Shown here: one piece after another, positions 45,038 to 56,837 of the stretch | Numbering within the stretch: position 1 is the first letter of the stretch | Layout of the letters: every line of letters starts with the position of its first letter | NCBI GenBank assembly: GCA_037176845.1 | Contig: JAYKXP010000079.1 | Location: 1 to 64,000, forward strand | From: Paramarasmius palmivorus | Taxonomy: Eukaryota; Basidiomycota; Agaricomycetes; Agaricales; Marasmiaceae | Direction: 5' to 3' | DNA: 64,000 nucleotides | Notes under the pieces: model-generated | What the model saw: only the letters and a program-made list of their open reading frames with translations | The model's database searches: none | What the model was told of the DNA's origin: nothing | Made by a program: the position numbers and the translations under genes

Positions 45038-45629
45038 TAACCGGCACATGGTCCTTGTAGAAGAACGGCCGGGTTCCGTGGCTCGAGAGTATGGTCAGTA
45101 CCTCGACCACGGCCGCCCAAGGCACCGTTCCGATACAATCAAAGTGGGTCCAAGTCACTTCAATCTCACGGCGGCAGTGCCAAAGGCAGGTATTTTACAT
45201 GTGTATTTATCGGGGTAAACAAGTCATTACCGATTTTCATTGTCGCCAAATATCCCTTGTACTATACACTTCAAACACAGAATATGTGTACCAAGCTAAA
45301 GTTTTACACAAATCAACACGGTGTATCACAGACAGCAAAAACTGCAACGGAGAACATCTGTTTCGCCATAGTGTCGTCACCTCCTCGTCAACCCGACTCA
45401 TGCTTTCAATGCACTTTGATCTCAGCTCAAGGATGTCAGGTGAGGACATACACCCAAATAGCGCATGAGCAAAAGAAGGGAGCATTGGAGGGAAGAGAGC
45501 AAATTAGGCGCCCATCTTTCTTGAACCAGAACCATCACAGTGGAATACTACACGCCCTGAAGGTATATATTCCTCTTGCATTGGACGCAGTGTATTAACA
45601 TCTCAGAATAGACTAGCAAGATATCATAG

Positions 45630-47057
45630 ATGGCTACAGTCGCCTCCATACCGCCAGAAATCCTATCCTCTATATTCATCTTGGTCGATGTCACCGAATA
45701 TACGCTTCATGTGTTCTCACAAACTCAATTCCGCAGAACACTTCAACCCGATAAGAACCTCTCAGAATCGATAGCTCTTCGTTTGGGCTGTGTGTGCCGT
45801 CGTTGGAGAGACGTGGCATTAGCAACTCCTGCACTATGGGCATCGCTCTACGTGGACCTCGGAGGATCAGCCTATGCTGAAGGGATCGTGGATGGCCTAA
45901 AAATGCATTTAGAACGCGCGAAAGCACATCCACTATCTGTTTCACTACAGTATAACACACAGTCAGTCAGTCCGACCGATATAGACGACCCGGATTTTGG
46001 CTCGCTGTCCATCCCGTCACGCCTCATCAGTCTCATTTTTCACCGTTCCGACTGCATTCATCATCTCGCCCTCCACTTTCCCTATCATTATTATGGTGGC
46101 TTAAACCCGCTCGAGTGCTTATCCTACTTTAGGGGCCGTGTCAAGAACCTTCGTCACTTGGTTCTTTTCACACCTGATCACGGTGCCGTCCGCACTCTTG
46201 AACCATTCTCAGATTCCTCATTGATCTCCAGCGTGGCGATCACTATCACCGACGACGCGCCAGCACAAATTCCTCGCCTACCATTTTCCAGCCTAACCGA
46301 AGTCGTTCTCGGAAACGCAGGAACACCCCAAGTAGTGAGCCTGCTTAGTGGGTATCCCAATATTCGAGTGGCAAAGTTCTCTCTGTGTGGGAACAAAGGG
46401 CCGTCGCAGATAAACTCGCCTCTATCATTGCGATACCTCGAGACCCTGCATCTTGGGGACGTGGATAAACTTAATGCATCATCGCTCGCATGTCTTTTGG
46501 ATGCCCTTATGATGCCAGCATTGAAGACTCTATCTCTCGAGGCATACGAGCAATATAAATGCAAAGATACGCGGTTCGGAAAGGTCCCCAGGATATTGGT
46601 ACATGTGGCCGCTCTTGCCATGCGATCTTCAGAAATCGAGAGTCTGCACCTCAAGTTCATTTCAACTGGAATTGAAGACCTTATCTTGGTCCTGGAAAAG
46701 ATGCCAAAGCTTAGGACGCTGGACATGGTCATTAAAACTTCTTTTGGCCAGCCTTTGACCGCCGATCTCTTGAGAGGCCTGAGAAGGGAGGATATTTTGC
46801 CGAGATTGCGGGATCTGAGGCTTGCTCTGTGTCGAGAGGAGATTGGGATTGAGAAAGGTGCTTTGGAGGAGTTGTTGAAGTGTCGGATGAATCGTCCGCC
46901 GGAATACCGTCTTCAATCGGCGTATCTGCAGATGAAGCAGTCGATGGTTCCTATTCTTGACCTTCAACGCCTGCGAGAGATGCAGAATGAGGGTCTAGCT
47001 GTCAGGGTGATTATGTGGCAAGGGAAAACTGAATTTCTCGGCTATGTCCGAGGATAA
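45630..47057 (+). CDS. F-box/LRR-type protein (intact tandem copy)
   Basis: A single exon of 475 codons. The N-terminal F-box-like motif (IPPEILSSIFILV, then LGCVCRRWRDVALATPALWA, about residues 6-70) is followed by irregular leucine-rich repeats to the end (LRHLVLFTPDH, LTEVVLGNAGTPQVVSLL, LETLHLGDVDK, LKTLSLEAYE, LRTLDMVIK, LRDLRLALC). Such proteins recruit substrates to SCF ubiquitin ligases; the substrate is unknown. Nucleotide similarity to the copy at 42683 extends about 150 bases upstream of the ATG, including GGCGCC(C/T)ATCTTTCTTGAACC and AGAATAGACTAG, so the promoter was duplicated too. It converges on the tyrosinase gene, with only 56 bases between the two stop codons. Confidence 0.85.
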   Translation: MATVASIPPEILSSIFILVDVTEYTLHVFSQTQFRRTLQPDKNLSESIALRLGCVCRRWRDVALATPALWASLYVDLGGSAYAEGIVDGLKMHLERAKAHPLSVSLQYNTQSVSPTDIDDPDFGSLSIPSRLISLIFHRSDCIHHLALHFPYHYYGGLNPLECLSYFRGRVKNLRHLVLFTPDHGAVRTLEPFSDSSLISSVAITITDDAPAQIPRLPFSSLTEVVLGNAGTPQVVSLLSGYPNIRVAKFSLCGNKGPSQINSPLSLRYLETLHLGDVDKLNASSLACLLDALMMPALKTLSLEAYEQYKCKDTRFGKVPRILVHVAALAMRSSEIESLHLKFISTGIEDLILVLEKMPKLRTLDMVIKTSFGQPLTADLLRGLRREDILPRLRDLRLALCREEIGIEKGALEELLKCRMNRPPEYRLQSAYLQMKQSMVPILDLQRLREMQNEGLAVRVIMWQGKTEFLGYVRG

Positions 47058-47113
47058 AGCATAATTACTATGTCTTTGAGTATGTACATGGAACTCGATG
47101 CGAGCCAATAACA

Positions 47114-48662
47114 TCATTTATACACGTAGCACAACATCCCATCGGTCGTACTCAATACATCTTGAACAATAGCATCAGGAAACATTCCTTCGCCGTGTAT
47201 TGTCGATTTGAGCTACAAACCAAGATCAGAAACCAACCAATAATGGATTCTGGGGTATCTTACAGTCAAATTAGGAGGCAGCCCCGTAGGATATTGAGTA
47301 GAGTTTTCCGGGGGTGCCTGCATGGATCCTCCTTCAAAGGCACGAGTGTTCGCTTTGTTAGCTTGTTGCCAGTCGAACCAGACCTTGTCCACCATCTGTA
47401 CGAATTCCGTGAGTAATACTGATAGATATCGAGATTACGATTGACTCACAGCATGATGCATCCAGAACATCGGCTCTATCCCAACAAGCCTTGAGTCAGA
47501 TGGAACATGTTCAAGGACGAGCAAGGTACCTACCGTTAGCAGAGAATGTAGGACTTCCATTGACGCAGTCCGAAGGAGCGTTCTTGGGACATTGTCCTGC
47601 TAGGTCTCTGCGGTCAAGTACGTCAACATACATAGAGCACATACATAGAAAACGAATGCACGTACCCTCCCAAAATGAAATGTACAGCGGCATGAGCACC
47701 CTATCGATGCCTCGCTATCAGTAATCAGCATAACCTGTAGATCAGTGAAAGACATCACCTCAATAGACTCGAAATACGTCTGGAACCCCTTGTAATCTCC
47801 AACAAACCCATTCACCAGCTTACTAACTTCCTGCGGCGTGAACGAAGCATTTGCGTATCGAGCAGGGTTAGGCCCAGCTACTTCCGGAGGGAAAACCACG
47901 AATGGCTGGAGAGTAAAGTTCCTTCTGACGGTATGGAAGGATGGATAAGAAAGCTTGAAAGACGAGAATCCGCCATTGGGGACTTCGAAGTCGTTGGAAG
48001 GATCTCCCCAGCCGCCTAACCCGCTCTTTGGATCTGAGTCTTTGAACATTGAAGAACCATAGACGTCGTGGGCATCTGGCAAGAGTTGTTCAACATGCAG
48101 GTATTTGATGGAATGACGATTCTACTACTCACCTAGTGACCAGTCCCAATACGGCGAAACACCTTTGAAGCCACATTTCCTCTTGAGCGCGTTCTCGTAG
48201 ACCTGAACATACCACCGGTGAAAGGGCAGGAACATGCCGGTTGAATGAATCTGAAAGTCGTCGAATGTAAGGGCTCATTGAAAAGAGAGGAAGCGAAGGC
48301 ACTAACGAGGTGATTAAGATCCATGTGTATGTATACGAAATCTAGAAGCCTATCAGTCCACCGCATCACGAAGCAAAGGGTCATTATACCATCGTAATAT
48401 GATCCCGAGGCATTGTACTTCGAAATATCGTTCGGCTTGAAGTATTGGATAAAGTTCCCTTCGGACGGAGTATTGGCGAGACACTTGACAGGAACAGTCA
48501 GATAGCGGTCATAGAGGCGCCATAACGACGAACATTGATAGCCCTGATCCACTCGGCCCTTTCAGGTTTCGAAAGAGCGCGCCACTCGCGACGAACAGCC
48601 GGTTTTTTGCAGATAGCAAAAGCTAAAGGAAGCTGGAGAAGCACCGTGATGAGGAAGAGCAT
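47114..48662 (-). CDS. secreted tyrosinase (type-3 copper protein), central domain only
   Basis: Ten exons assemble in phase: 48662-48534, 48483-48390, 48341-48307, 48250-48133, 48075-47759, 47700-47666, 47607-47534, 47475-47450, 47395-47264 and 47212-47114, giving 352 residues. A hydrophobic signal peptide (MLFLITVLLQLPLAFA) precedes CKKPAVRREWRALSKPERAEW. CuA ligands are visible as H80 (VYIHMDL), H88 (LIHSTG) and H97 (LPFHRWY); CuB ligands as H234 and H238 (GAHAAVH) and H274/H275 (FWMHHAMVD). PYWDW and GGDLAGQCPKNAP are also family signatures. The enzyme would oxidise phenols, using a dicopper site, outside the cell or in the secretory path. The length matches the short fungal tyrosinases that lack the long C-terminal cap. 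All ligands are present, so activity is plausible. Confidence 0.9.
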
Positions 48663-49810
48663 GACGACGCTGGGAAAAATGCCTCACAGGTACATCCTTT
48701 TATTCCACCCATAAACCACTAAGCCCATCGAGCTTAGAGATTTGATGGAGTGCCTCAGTGTCAACTCTATTCCAGCAGCCACAATCATCCCGCCCTATGT
48801 GTAAGTCCGGTGATCGCTGAACATACAGCGGCTGGTAGTGAATAGATATTAGTCCCGATACCTAAGGAATGATGAACAAGAGACGGAACTAACTGGAAAA
48901 GCCCAGATGAAGCGATCAGGAGGGGTGCGACGAGTACAACTTGGAGGCGCACTTTAATGCCTCAATTGATTTCCGGGTTCGAGATTGTTCGAGTACTGCG
49001 ATTGTGATGCAGGAAAGCTCGTCCATGTGGTGCTAGAAAACGATATGCTTATTTGAGTGCGAGACCAGGACGAGAGTTGACAAGACGTACCTGACAGAAG
49101 CGATGATCTCAACGATATCTAATGCAAAGCTTCTTGCTGAGGGTAGTTAGGCCACTCTTCGTTTGGACTGCCTTATGCCTGTCAACACCCAAGGGTGCGC
49201 AATTACGTGGGCTTCCTGAAGCATAGAATTTCAATCGAAGGTGTAATGAAGACGCGAAAAAAAGACAGTACCGTTGTTCCAGCCCTCGCCGATATTCCGA
49301 GAACTGAACGCAACATCCTTGTCAAATAGCCAAGGATTCTGATGCTAGCACGGAGATAAGAATAGACGTGGGCGCATTGGGGTCCGGGGTCGGTAAAACA
49401 GCGATATGATGGCGTTTTGAAGCGGTATGAAAGCTTGTTTCGGTCTTCGCGGTCTTCAATGACATTCTTGGACAATGGTCTCCCGGAGATATTGCGGTTT
49501 TTGGGTATACTGACAAGCCAGTGTATCCACTATAGGACCTCATGAGGCTTCATGAGTCAGTGTCGTTGGGGATGCTTTTTGATACGCGTTTGCAGTAAGT
49601 ACAGAAATTGACCCAAGGATGCGAAGATAAACGCACTATCTGCTTTCCCTTGGAGCAAGATTCGGCTACTGAAGGTTACATCCAACGCTTGCCAATCAGA
49701 GCAACAATGGTAGCGCGAAACAAAACAGTAGGCAAATTTGGGCAGAGGTATGAGGCCTTGAGGTCGTTGCAGACGATGGTGGTGGGAAGAAAAGAGCGCG
49801 AACGACCCGG
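48663..49810. other. no supportable gene
   Basis: About 1.1 kb upstream of the tyrosinase gene, presumably including its promoter. Short frames on both strands have no coding character. Confidence 0.4.
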
Positions 49811-49819
49811 GTCTTTTCT

Positions 49820-50774
49820 GGAAAGGTGGCAGACACACTGTCCTTCCATTTTGGGAACGACAGCGGCGCGCCTTCCCTGTCAACTCGATGACGTCTTCCT
49901 TCCTTCCTCAACATAGCTAGCCTAATTCCACAGAAAAAGAAAGAGACATTCTGAGTGTGCATTGATTAGAATAAAATATAAACATAAAACACTCTGCTGC
50001 CAGTGAACACTATGTTGAATCGACTACACCTGACATTATATTGTATTTCCGACTCCGAAGCATTTGTGACGTACTAACGCTTTGACAAGGCTTCTCCTCT
50101 CCCAGTCGCGCCAGGCGAGTTACAATGGCCAAAAAATTGTGTGCAGAGTCCGGGATGCGACTCAGACGCGAACTCAAGCCGTTAGAGCTACCATGGACCA
50201 AAGACAAGCTCAAAACCGACCTCAAAGCGCGAAAAAGAAGCCCAAAAATCAATCCAACACATCCTTCGGGCCTTCTCGTAAGCCATCTGGACCATCAAAA
50301 AGCAATCGACGCGACCTGGTATTCGCTTTGCTCATGTATCAATGACCGAAGGTGCTGAGGGATGGACAGTCAAGAAGGAAAGAGAAAACTACTCCCACTC
50401 AACGCGCTGCTGACGTGTTGCTCACTCACAAGGACTTTGTAGAGGCCGACAAACTACAAAGCGCTCTATTGGGTCTAAGTACTTACGGTTGTCGACAATC
50501 GTCTAGAATTTCGGCCTCTGACACCTCTGACATATCGGCGATGCGCTCGGTCACTCCACCGCCACGTGCCGTGGCGGATTTTGTCCCACTTTCTCCGTCT
50601 CCCGAGAAGAAACAAAAGAGAAAGGAATCTTATAGTATTCTATCTATGTACTTTATTTCCTATGTTATTTTGTTAGCACTGCCGTACACCGGGGGGGAGA
50701 CGTCATCGAGTTGACAGGGAAGGCGCGCCGCTGTCGTTCCCAAAATGGAAGGACAGTGTGTCTGCCACCTTTCC
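49820..50774. mobile_element. Mutator-like (MULE-type) non-autonomous element with 77-bp perfect TIRs
   Basis: The arm 49820-49896 (GGAAAGGTGGCAGACACACT...) is the exact reverse complement of 50698-50774, 77 of 77 bases. Immediately outside, GTCTTTTCT occurs at 49811-49819 and again at 50775-50783, a 9-bp target-site duplication. Long TIRs beginning GG with a 9-bp TSD are the marks of the Mutator superfamily. The element is 955 bp and has no transposase. Identical arms and an intact TSD indicate recent insertion. Confidence 0.85.
50082..50714 (+). pseudogene. interrupted open frame inside the Mutator-like element
   Basis: One frame runs from about 50082 to 50714 with a single in-frame TGA at about 50343. 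The first half is Lys/Arg/Gln-rich (RQAQNRPQSAKKKPKNQSN). The second half is Ser/Pro-rich with an NLS-like EKKQKRKE and a hydrophobic end that reads into the right terminal repeat. No transposase motif is present. It could be a captured host fragment or a decayed accessory gene of the parent element. Confidence 0.35.
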
Positions 50775-50789
50775 GTCTTTTCTCGCCTC

Positions 50790-51940
50790 CGCATGCCGGC
50801 ATCGGACATCCTCTCCTTCACCGTCAGCGCGTCAGCAGTGCTTGTAGGCTCATCTTCTTTTTGAAAAGTCGCTCTGTCTGACTCCACACATCTCTAGTAT
50901 CTCTAGATTTTCCCTCCTCTGAAGCCCTGTCTTGACACTACAACCTGATGTGCCCTTTTCTACGCAACGCAATCCTTGCACAATCCCCGTCTTGTTACAT
51001 TGACAGTCTATCCACTAGCCCTTGGTCCCGAACTTCCGCCTAGTCTCACTTTCCTTGCCAACTTGCTTGATTATAATCGCTGGTCATTCTTCAGCTTCTT
51101 CCTCTTTCTTTACGGATCTCTACCGAAAGCGCATCTTAGCGAAGACGCTCAAGGCTTCAGCCTGGAGCTTGACTAGGTACAACCGACGGGATTACATCTT
51201 GGGGGCAGGGATAACGGGATTGAGTACTCGAGTAAGGAATCCGGTCATGCATTCATGTGTCGGAAGGGATGTTTGATTGCATGTACCAATCCATACACAC
51301 TCTAGCGTCGTTCAAACATCTACCTACCACTCACGTACACCTGTACCTGAATCGTCAAATTGCTGAACCCCAAGAGCAAGGTTCACAGGATGAAGTCTTC
51401 ACCTGTCCAGAACCGAGTCGCCGGCTGGGATTTTCCTGTAAACATAGCGTTGAGATGGAGACAGAGACAGACACGGCGTTTGCATTGTCGTATCAAGAGG
51501 TTGAACCAAGAGCTTGCATTGGCGAGATATGACATAGGGACCCGTTTTGGGCAAAGAATGGGGTATCAGAGTTATACAGACCACCTCGATTCTGGGCTCC
51601 GATGATTTAGATGCACAAGTAGCTATAGGTAATACAATGTACATTCTACAGTTCGCGACTTTCTCGGGTAAACCCTTGTGTTCTAGACGATACATGGAAT
51701 GGTAAGTGGACACCATATCCAATTTGATCATTGTATGGAGAGTGAACTGGAAGATGAAGCATATGAAGCATAACGGAACATTCATGGTAGAAGGTAAGAA
51801 TCGCCATTGAGCCATTGGCCGTCCTCGTTGAGACGTATGATCCTGATCAGGAAGCAATTTAAAAAAAGTAATGGAAGCAACGAAACGAAAACTGAAGACA
51901 AAGCGACGAGTATTCAGAGATAACCGATACTTAACCGAGA
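50790..51940. other. no supportable gene
   Basis: Short frames only. The right part is the downstream flank of the C2H2 gene relic ending at 51943. Confidence 0.4.
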
Positions 51941-51942
51941 CT

Positions 51943-52500
51943 CTAAGCATGGTGACGGGAGAATGTGTTCGGAGGGGCTGAATTCACATTCTCAACCCGC
52001 TTGTTCTGTGGGCAGAAACGCATGTGCCTATTCGCGACATGCGGCGTTGCGAATCTCTTTGGGCACTCTGGCGCATTCTTGCATGGATAAGGCTTTTCCT
52101 TGTGTGAGTTAATGTGATCTAGAGGTCATTCTCAGCGGTGTGAACACAGTATGAACACTAAGACCCACATATAAATTGCTGCGGAGTTGTGAAGGTAGCA
52201 GAGCAGCCTGGTTCGTCACAGAAGAATTTTGCTTCTTCTTTTCGGCGGCTAGTACTTGCTTGCTTTATCGCCTTTGAACCAACATGGGTAGGGCGATCGT
52301 TTGGTTTTGTCAGAGGAAGACCCTTCATTTTCAAATGGAATATCCTCCGCAGGAATATCACTATAAAGCGACGGAGGCAAACTGGACCCCAAGCCCGAGT
52401 AGGTGATAGCACTTGATGAATAGCGGGGAGAGAAGACTGACGCCTCAGCTGAGGACACATCGGCGGATGGTATGAGAAGACCGGTGAATGGGTTCAATTG
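51943..52500 (-). pseudogene. C2H2 zinc-finger C-terminus, severed from the gene at 54.3-56.2 kb
   Basis: From about 52497 the minus strand reads a Ser-rich acidic segment (NPFTGLLIPSADVSS). It then shifts frame near 52300 into GSKAIKQASTSRRKEEAK and a finger FFCDEPGCSATFTTPQQF. A roughly 50-base intron leads to IYHINSHKEKPYPCKNAPEC, PKRFATPHVANRHMRFC and the stop at 51943. The first finger is C-x4-C-x12-H-x3-H and the second C-x5-C-x12-H-x3-C, both well formed. Alignment with the intact paralogue (58407-62747) shows this is its C-terminal part. The N-terminal part lies across the insertion at 52.5-54.34 kb. Confidence 0.7.
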
Positions 52501-52504
52501 GTGT

Positions 52505-54340
52505 AAGGCCGTTTAGAGACAACAAAACACAACTCAACCTCTTTTGTGCGAGGATGGCTCGGCGTTGGCAAAGGTTCCGCACGGTAGTAAGATCAAGAAA
52601 CGATGTATTATCGCTATAGACACTCTAGTACTTGATCTAGATCAACGAACAACAAAGGTGCGTGGTATAGAGAAAGGTATAAGGTGTATATTCGTATCCA
52701 ACGAACAAAGAAATCAACAAAATGCAACAGGATAGTGCCCAAGTGCAGCTAGCCTCTTCAATATCCAAACTGGATCGATTCCAAACAAGTTCAACAATGA
52801 CCAATATATGGCAATGGGAGGCCCTCAGTCCTCAGTGCCAAAACAATAAGTAAGGTGGCCCTCTGTCCACACTACTTCAGTTACAATAGATAAGGAGGCC
52901 CTCTGTCCTCTATATCTCAAACTTAGGTAGGAGGCCCTCTGTCCTCAGTACCTCAACTTAGGTGGGAGTCCCTAGTACTCCAAACCTCAGTGGTCAAGTC
53001 AAATCCTGTCTAGACGCAACTCAGTACGTTCTATTCAAGAGACTACTGTACGCTTATCACAGCTATACAAGTAGCAAATCACTGACTCTGTGTCAGGTGG
53101 GGTATATTCTTAAATATTCTCTGAAGTCAAGTTCCAAAGTCGTTGATTGCTCTGTGCTATCTGACAGTGGGGGGATCTACTTGCTTGCTTTTTCGTATCG
53201 AAATGGGCCAGCTTATATACCCTCTAGCTGTCCTATTTACCCATAATCTACAGATACATACTTCTAGCTATGATTCCGATGGCTCGCTGCCCATACAAGG
53301 TATAGAACTACTTAAGAAGGAAATGAAATATTCTTTTTAGACGATCTTTCGTCCATATTCTGGGTTTATTCGCATTTTGGTCCTGAAAGCAGTTCCAAAT
53401 ATTTGGCTAGCTCCACGTCGGAAATCGCTCGGTGGACTATCCTTCTTCCTTGTGCTGACTCACTCTTGCTAGACCGCATGGTACATAGCTGTTGAGCGGA
53501 GACGGCTCTCCTTGGTATTGGATATCGTCAGGAACTGCCTAGACATCTTCCCTTCGAGTCTATTCTTCTATATTCTTCTAGGTTCAAGAATGCGTAATTC
53601 TATCACCATTCCTAGCTAGCACTTCATCTAGCCAGGGGAAAGGTACAGTCTCTCCTCTGAGATATATTTCTCTGGTTGGTTTCGGATCTACACCTTTCGG
53701 CGATGAGTCCGAAATGTCCTGGGCAAGTAACTCGCTTGTAGTAAGCGGCTAGCGTAAAACCCTAAAACCTTGCTTGCTTATCAAGTCGATCTTCGGCCGT
53801 CTAGCTTCGGATCTCGTCGATTTTACTAAGCTATGCTGAGAGCTTCAGATTAATCCAAGCTGCAACACGCGTGCTTCCTCCTAGAGCGGAAGATCCTCTT
53901 TCCATCATATCCTGCCAGCGTCTAGACTGGTCAGTCAACAATGTGTCTCTACGCCTATGCGTCTATTCTGTGCCAAGTTCGAATCCCCTTGGTCGCAGAC
54001 ATTATTCAAGGTCTCTAGTCGCAACAACTCTTCCAGATCAGTTGTATAGCCTCATAAGAAGTCTATAGCCAATTCCATAGCGTTTCTATAGATGACACGA
54101 CAACCGTCTTTCTAGTATAGACAGTCCTACAGTTTTCGGACACGTCTAGCATGCATGGCCAAGTCCCCAGTTACCATAGCCTGATCATACGATCCATGAA
54201 CAAGCGTATAGACAACTAGTTACTCTTTGTTAGAGCCTAAGTCCGCTTTCACTAGCTGCTCGGGCTCACACTAGTGCTCTTGTTTCCCTTATCAAGTGTA
54301 TTAAGACTTGTTGAAGGCAAGAATATTCGTCTAGATACGC
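52505..54340. mobile_element. repeat insertion of about 1.8 kb splitting a gene (possible LTR-type element, boundaries uncertain)
   Basis: The two halves of the gene similar to 58407-62747 stop on either side of this AT-richer, non-coding block. It includes a TATA-like CTTATATACC near 53213 and the short tandem array at 52815-52985. No reverse transcriptase or integrase frame is present, and neither matching ends nor a target-site duplication could be identified. A solo LTR or a fragment of a larger element is a guess from its composition. Confidence 0.5.
52815..52985 (+). repeat. short tandem repeat array, GGAGGCCCTCTGTCCTC unit
   Basis: Four to five degenerate units of about 36-39 bases, each opening GGAGGCCCTCWGTCCTC (near 52817, 52857, 52892, 52931 and, more diverged, 52969), followed by an A/T-richer spacer that often ends TTAGGTA or ATAAGTA. 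It lies within the insertion. Confidence 0.75.
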
Positions 54341-54343
54341 GAT

Positions 54344-56155
54344 TTATATTTTGGAAGCCAGAGTAGGTTTCTGCCACGAGGAGTGAGTCTGGAACTTCCG
54401 TGCGCGAACTGCTGGGTCCGCTGCATGGGCCAGTAGCATCGGATGCTTGACTACATAAGGGTCAGAAGGATGTGATCTACCGATATTTGAGACGGACCTT
54501 TTTACATCTTTTGTGGTGGATGAGTTGTAGGAATACCGATACCGATCATCTGGATGCTGCACTACCGATATGCCCTCAGTGGCGTCTTGCACACGTGGTT
54601 CTAACACAGCAACTGCTAAGGGAATGTGTACACTTGTGAGAGCTTTTGAACATAATCAGGAAAATAATACTAACCATCTAATTCGTGAATGGAGTAATTC
54701 TCTCCAAATCGTCTTGCCAGCACTCGGTCATCTGGCATGAGACTATCCTAAATTCAGTTCAGCCGTCAGAATAGTTACTAGTTCCACCACAAACCTCCGA
54801 GGTAAGAAGTGCTATCCAATCATCATCATGAGTAACAACGACATCAATCCGAGGATTCTGTCTCTCAAGAGTCAATTAGTAGGTACCTTTGGGAAGGTTG
54901 GTCACCCACATTCTGCAGGATATCGTTATTGATCGATATCAAGGGATGATAGGGCTGACATTTACATACACCATATCAGCTACGATTCAACAAAATGAGT
55001 GGCGGGCACATACCTGAGGGGGAGGGAAGTAGTCGCCTTCACTCATACTTGTAGTGTCACTACAGGAAGAGTCGCTAGGACTTGTGTGACGCCATTCGCT
55101 ATCGGAGGTAATGGCCGAGTCGACATCCATTTCTGATGACATAGGGCTGTCGCTGGGAGCAGCGTCCGTCTGAGGACTCCCGCCGCCACTGCTGCTCCTT
55201 GACATTGAAAAAGATGATCCCAGCCGCTGGAGAGGAGGTGTCGGGCCAAATATGTCCTTCGTAGGAGACTTATCCGTGCTAGCCACTTTGACTTCCCCAC
55301 GAACTCTGACAGAAAGTCCCCGTCGTAACGAAATCCGAAAGCCGCGTATGAAAAGGGATTGATTGTGTCGAGCATCAGCAATAGATGCTCTGCTACTGAC
55401 AGATGATTGATGGGTTGAGGATTGTGATAATCTCATTCGACCATTCGCAACGCCGACAGATTCGAACAGTAACGAACAAGATTGAGTGGATTGTGAGCTG
55501 TCGAAGACTGCATTTTCCCAAGCATCTGATTTGTCGACTCCAGAGACAAGGTATACGGATCCATTTTCAGCTTCCCTTCCCAGCGTATTGTTTACGAATC
55601 GATACCAATCCGCTGCATGAACCTGTGCATATTCGCGAAATGCTTTTAGATCTAGCACGTCGACACGTTTTGCACCCGTCGGGAGCATCACAACTGCGCC
55701 GCTCTCTTTGTCGAACGAAAGTTCAATGCTTGCCCCAACACCCACAGGCAACCCGCTAGAAGGATATTCAGATCAACCAAGATGACAAGAGGTATCACGT
55801 ACGGAATAGCCGCCATAGCCTCAACGCTTATCTCTCTACATTTCGCTCGTCGACTGTAGACAGGTTTTCCAGCTTTGAAGAAACCGGAGTTTCGATGTAT
55901 TTGCCCGTTCCAAGTAACGGGAATGAAATTCTCCGGCGTACCACAGGATTTGTTGATGATATGGTGAGCCGGTAGGCAGATATTGAAGAGAAAGTCGAAA
56001 CTTCCGTCGGACCTGATGAGTCCTACATCCCCAAATCGAATGCCTTCATCAGTGTACTCTGAGGATAGGGCCTCGTTGGGTTCCGGGCACCAGAGCGCGT
56101 AGCCGTGACGGAGAGGAAAGAGAAGTCGTGCGTATAGTTGGGCTTCGCAATCCAT
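54344..56155 (-). pseudogene. N-terminal part of the unknown-domain/C2H2 gene, copy 1 (interrupted)
   Basis: Six exons parallel those of the intact copy: 56155-55803, 55755-55014, 54954-54910, 54857-54795, 54747-54675, and from 54615, open to 54344. The first part reads QLYARLLFPLRHGYALWCPEPNEAL, GDVGLIRSDGSFDFLFNICL, then AFREYAQVHAADWYRFVNN, IYLV-type strands and LFIRGFRISLRRGLSV. A Ser-rich acidic stretch follows, then PYHPLISINNDIL, VVVTHDDDWIALL and MPDDRVLARRF. All splice phases match copy 2. The reading frame then meets the insertion, so the zinc-finger end cannot be reached by a normal intron. A truncated protein of about 500 residues could still be made. Confidence 0.75.
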
Positions 56156-56837
56156 TATAGAGGGGAAGGAGATGTCGGGGAATGAGAGGTGTGCAACCTT
56201 TATAGGTGACTTGCACCGGTTTTAGGGGATTCTAAATGCTGTTCATGTCGGACTTGTCATGAGGTACACTTCCTTTCTGGTGCGTTACGAGGTGGAATTA
56301 CGAGCCCAACAATAGCAGTAGTCGTACATGTATACGCGATACATTCCAAGCCCCAAGAGCCCACCGTTCCAACATTTTCTGTGGAGCAATGTATAAACGT
56401 AAGTCTGGGACGGCGATAGACACTTGTGGGGAATGTGTTTAGTGAAAAGGTGTGAGAATTCGATGGTGGTTCTGCCACGACGAAGCTGTTTTTAAGTTTA
56501 ACAACAAACCAAAGCGTTGTAATTAACAACGTCCTCGTGACTGTTATGGGCAGTAGATTCAGTGCGGCACAAACACAGCGATAAGGAGATGATCACTTTT
56601 TATTGGGAACTGGAGCGACTGGTTGCCCACACAAAAGATGGTGTGCCATGTCTTGATTCCGTAGATACTCCGGAGAGTAGAACCTGGTCCTGACCAATTA
56701 GTCTGGTCAGGCTTGAGCTATGATGAACATTCGTTCTATAACATCAAGACCTTGAAGACGCTTAGCATGCCATGACGCTCTAAACACGAAAAAAAAAACG
56801 CACTGCAGCCGCCGCTCCCAGAACTCCAGAACTAGCC

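Noticed and set aside
53900..54000. tRNA-like B-box (GTTCGAATCC near 53976)
   Set aside because: No acceptor stem or proper 5-bp T-stem with a 7-base loop can be folded. At most it is a tRNA-derived SINE trace inside the insertion.
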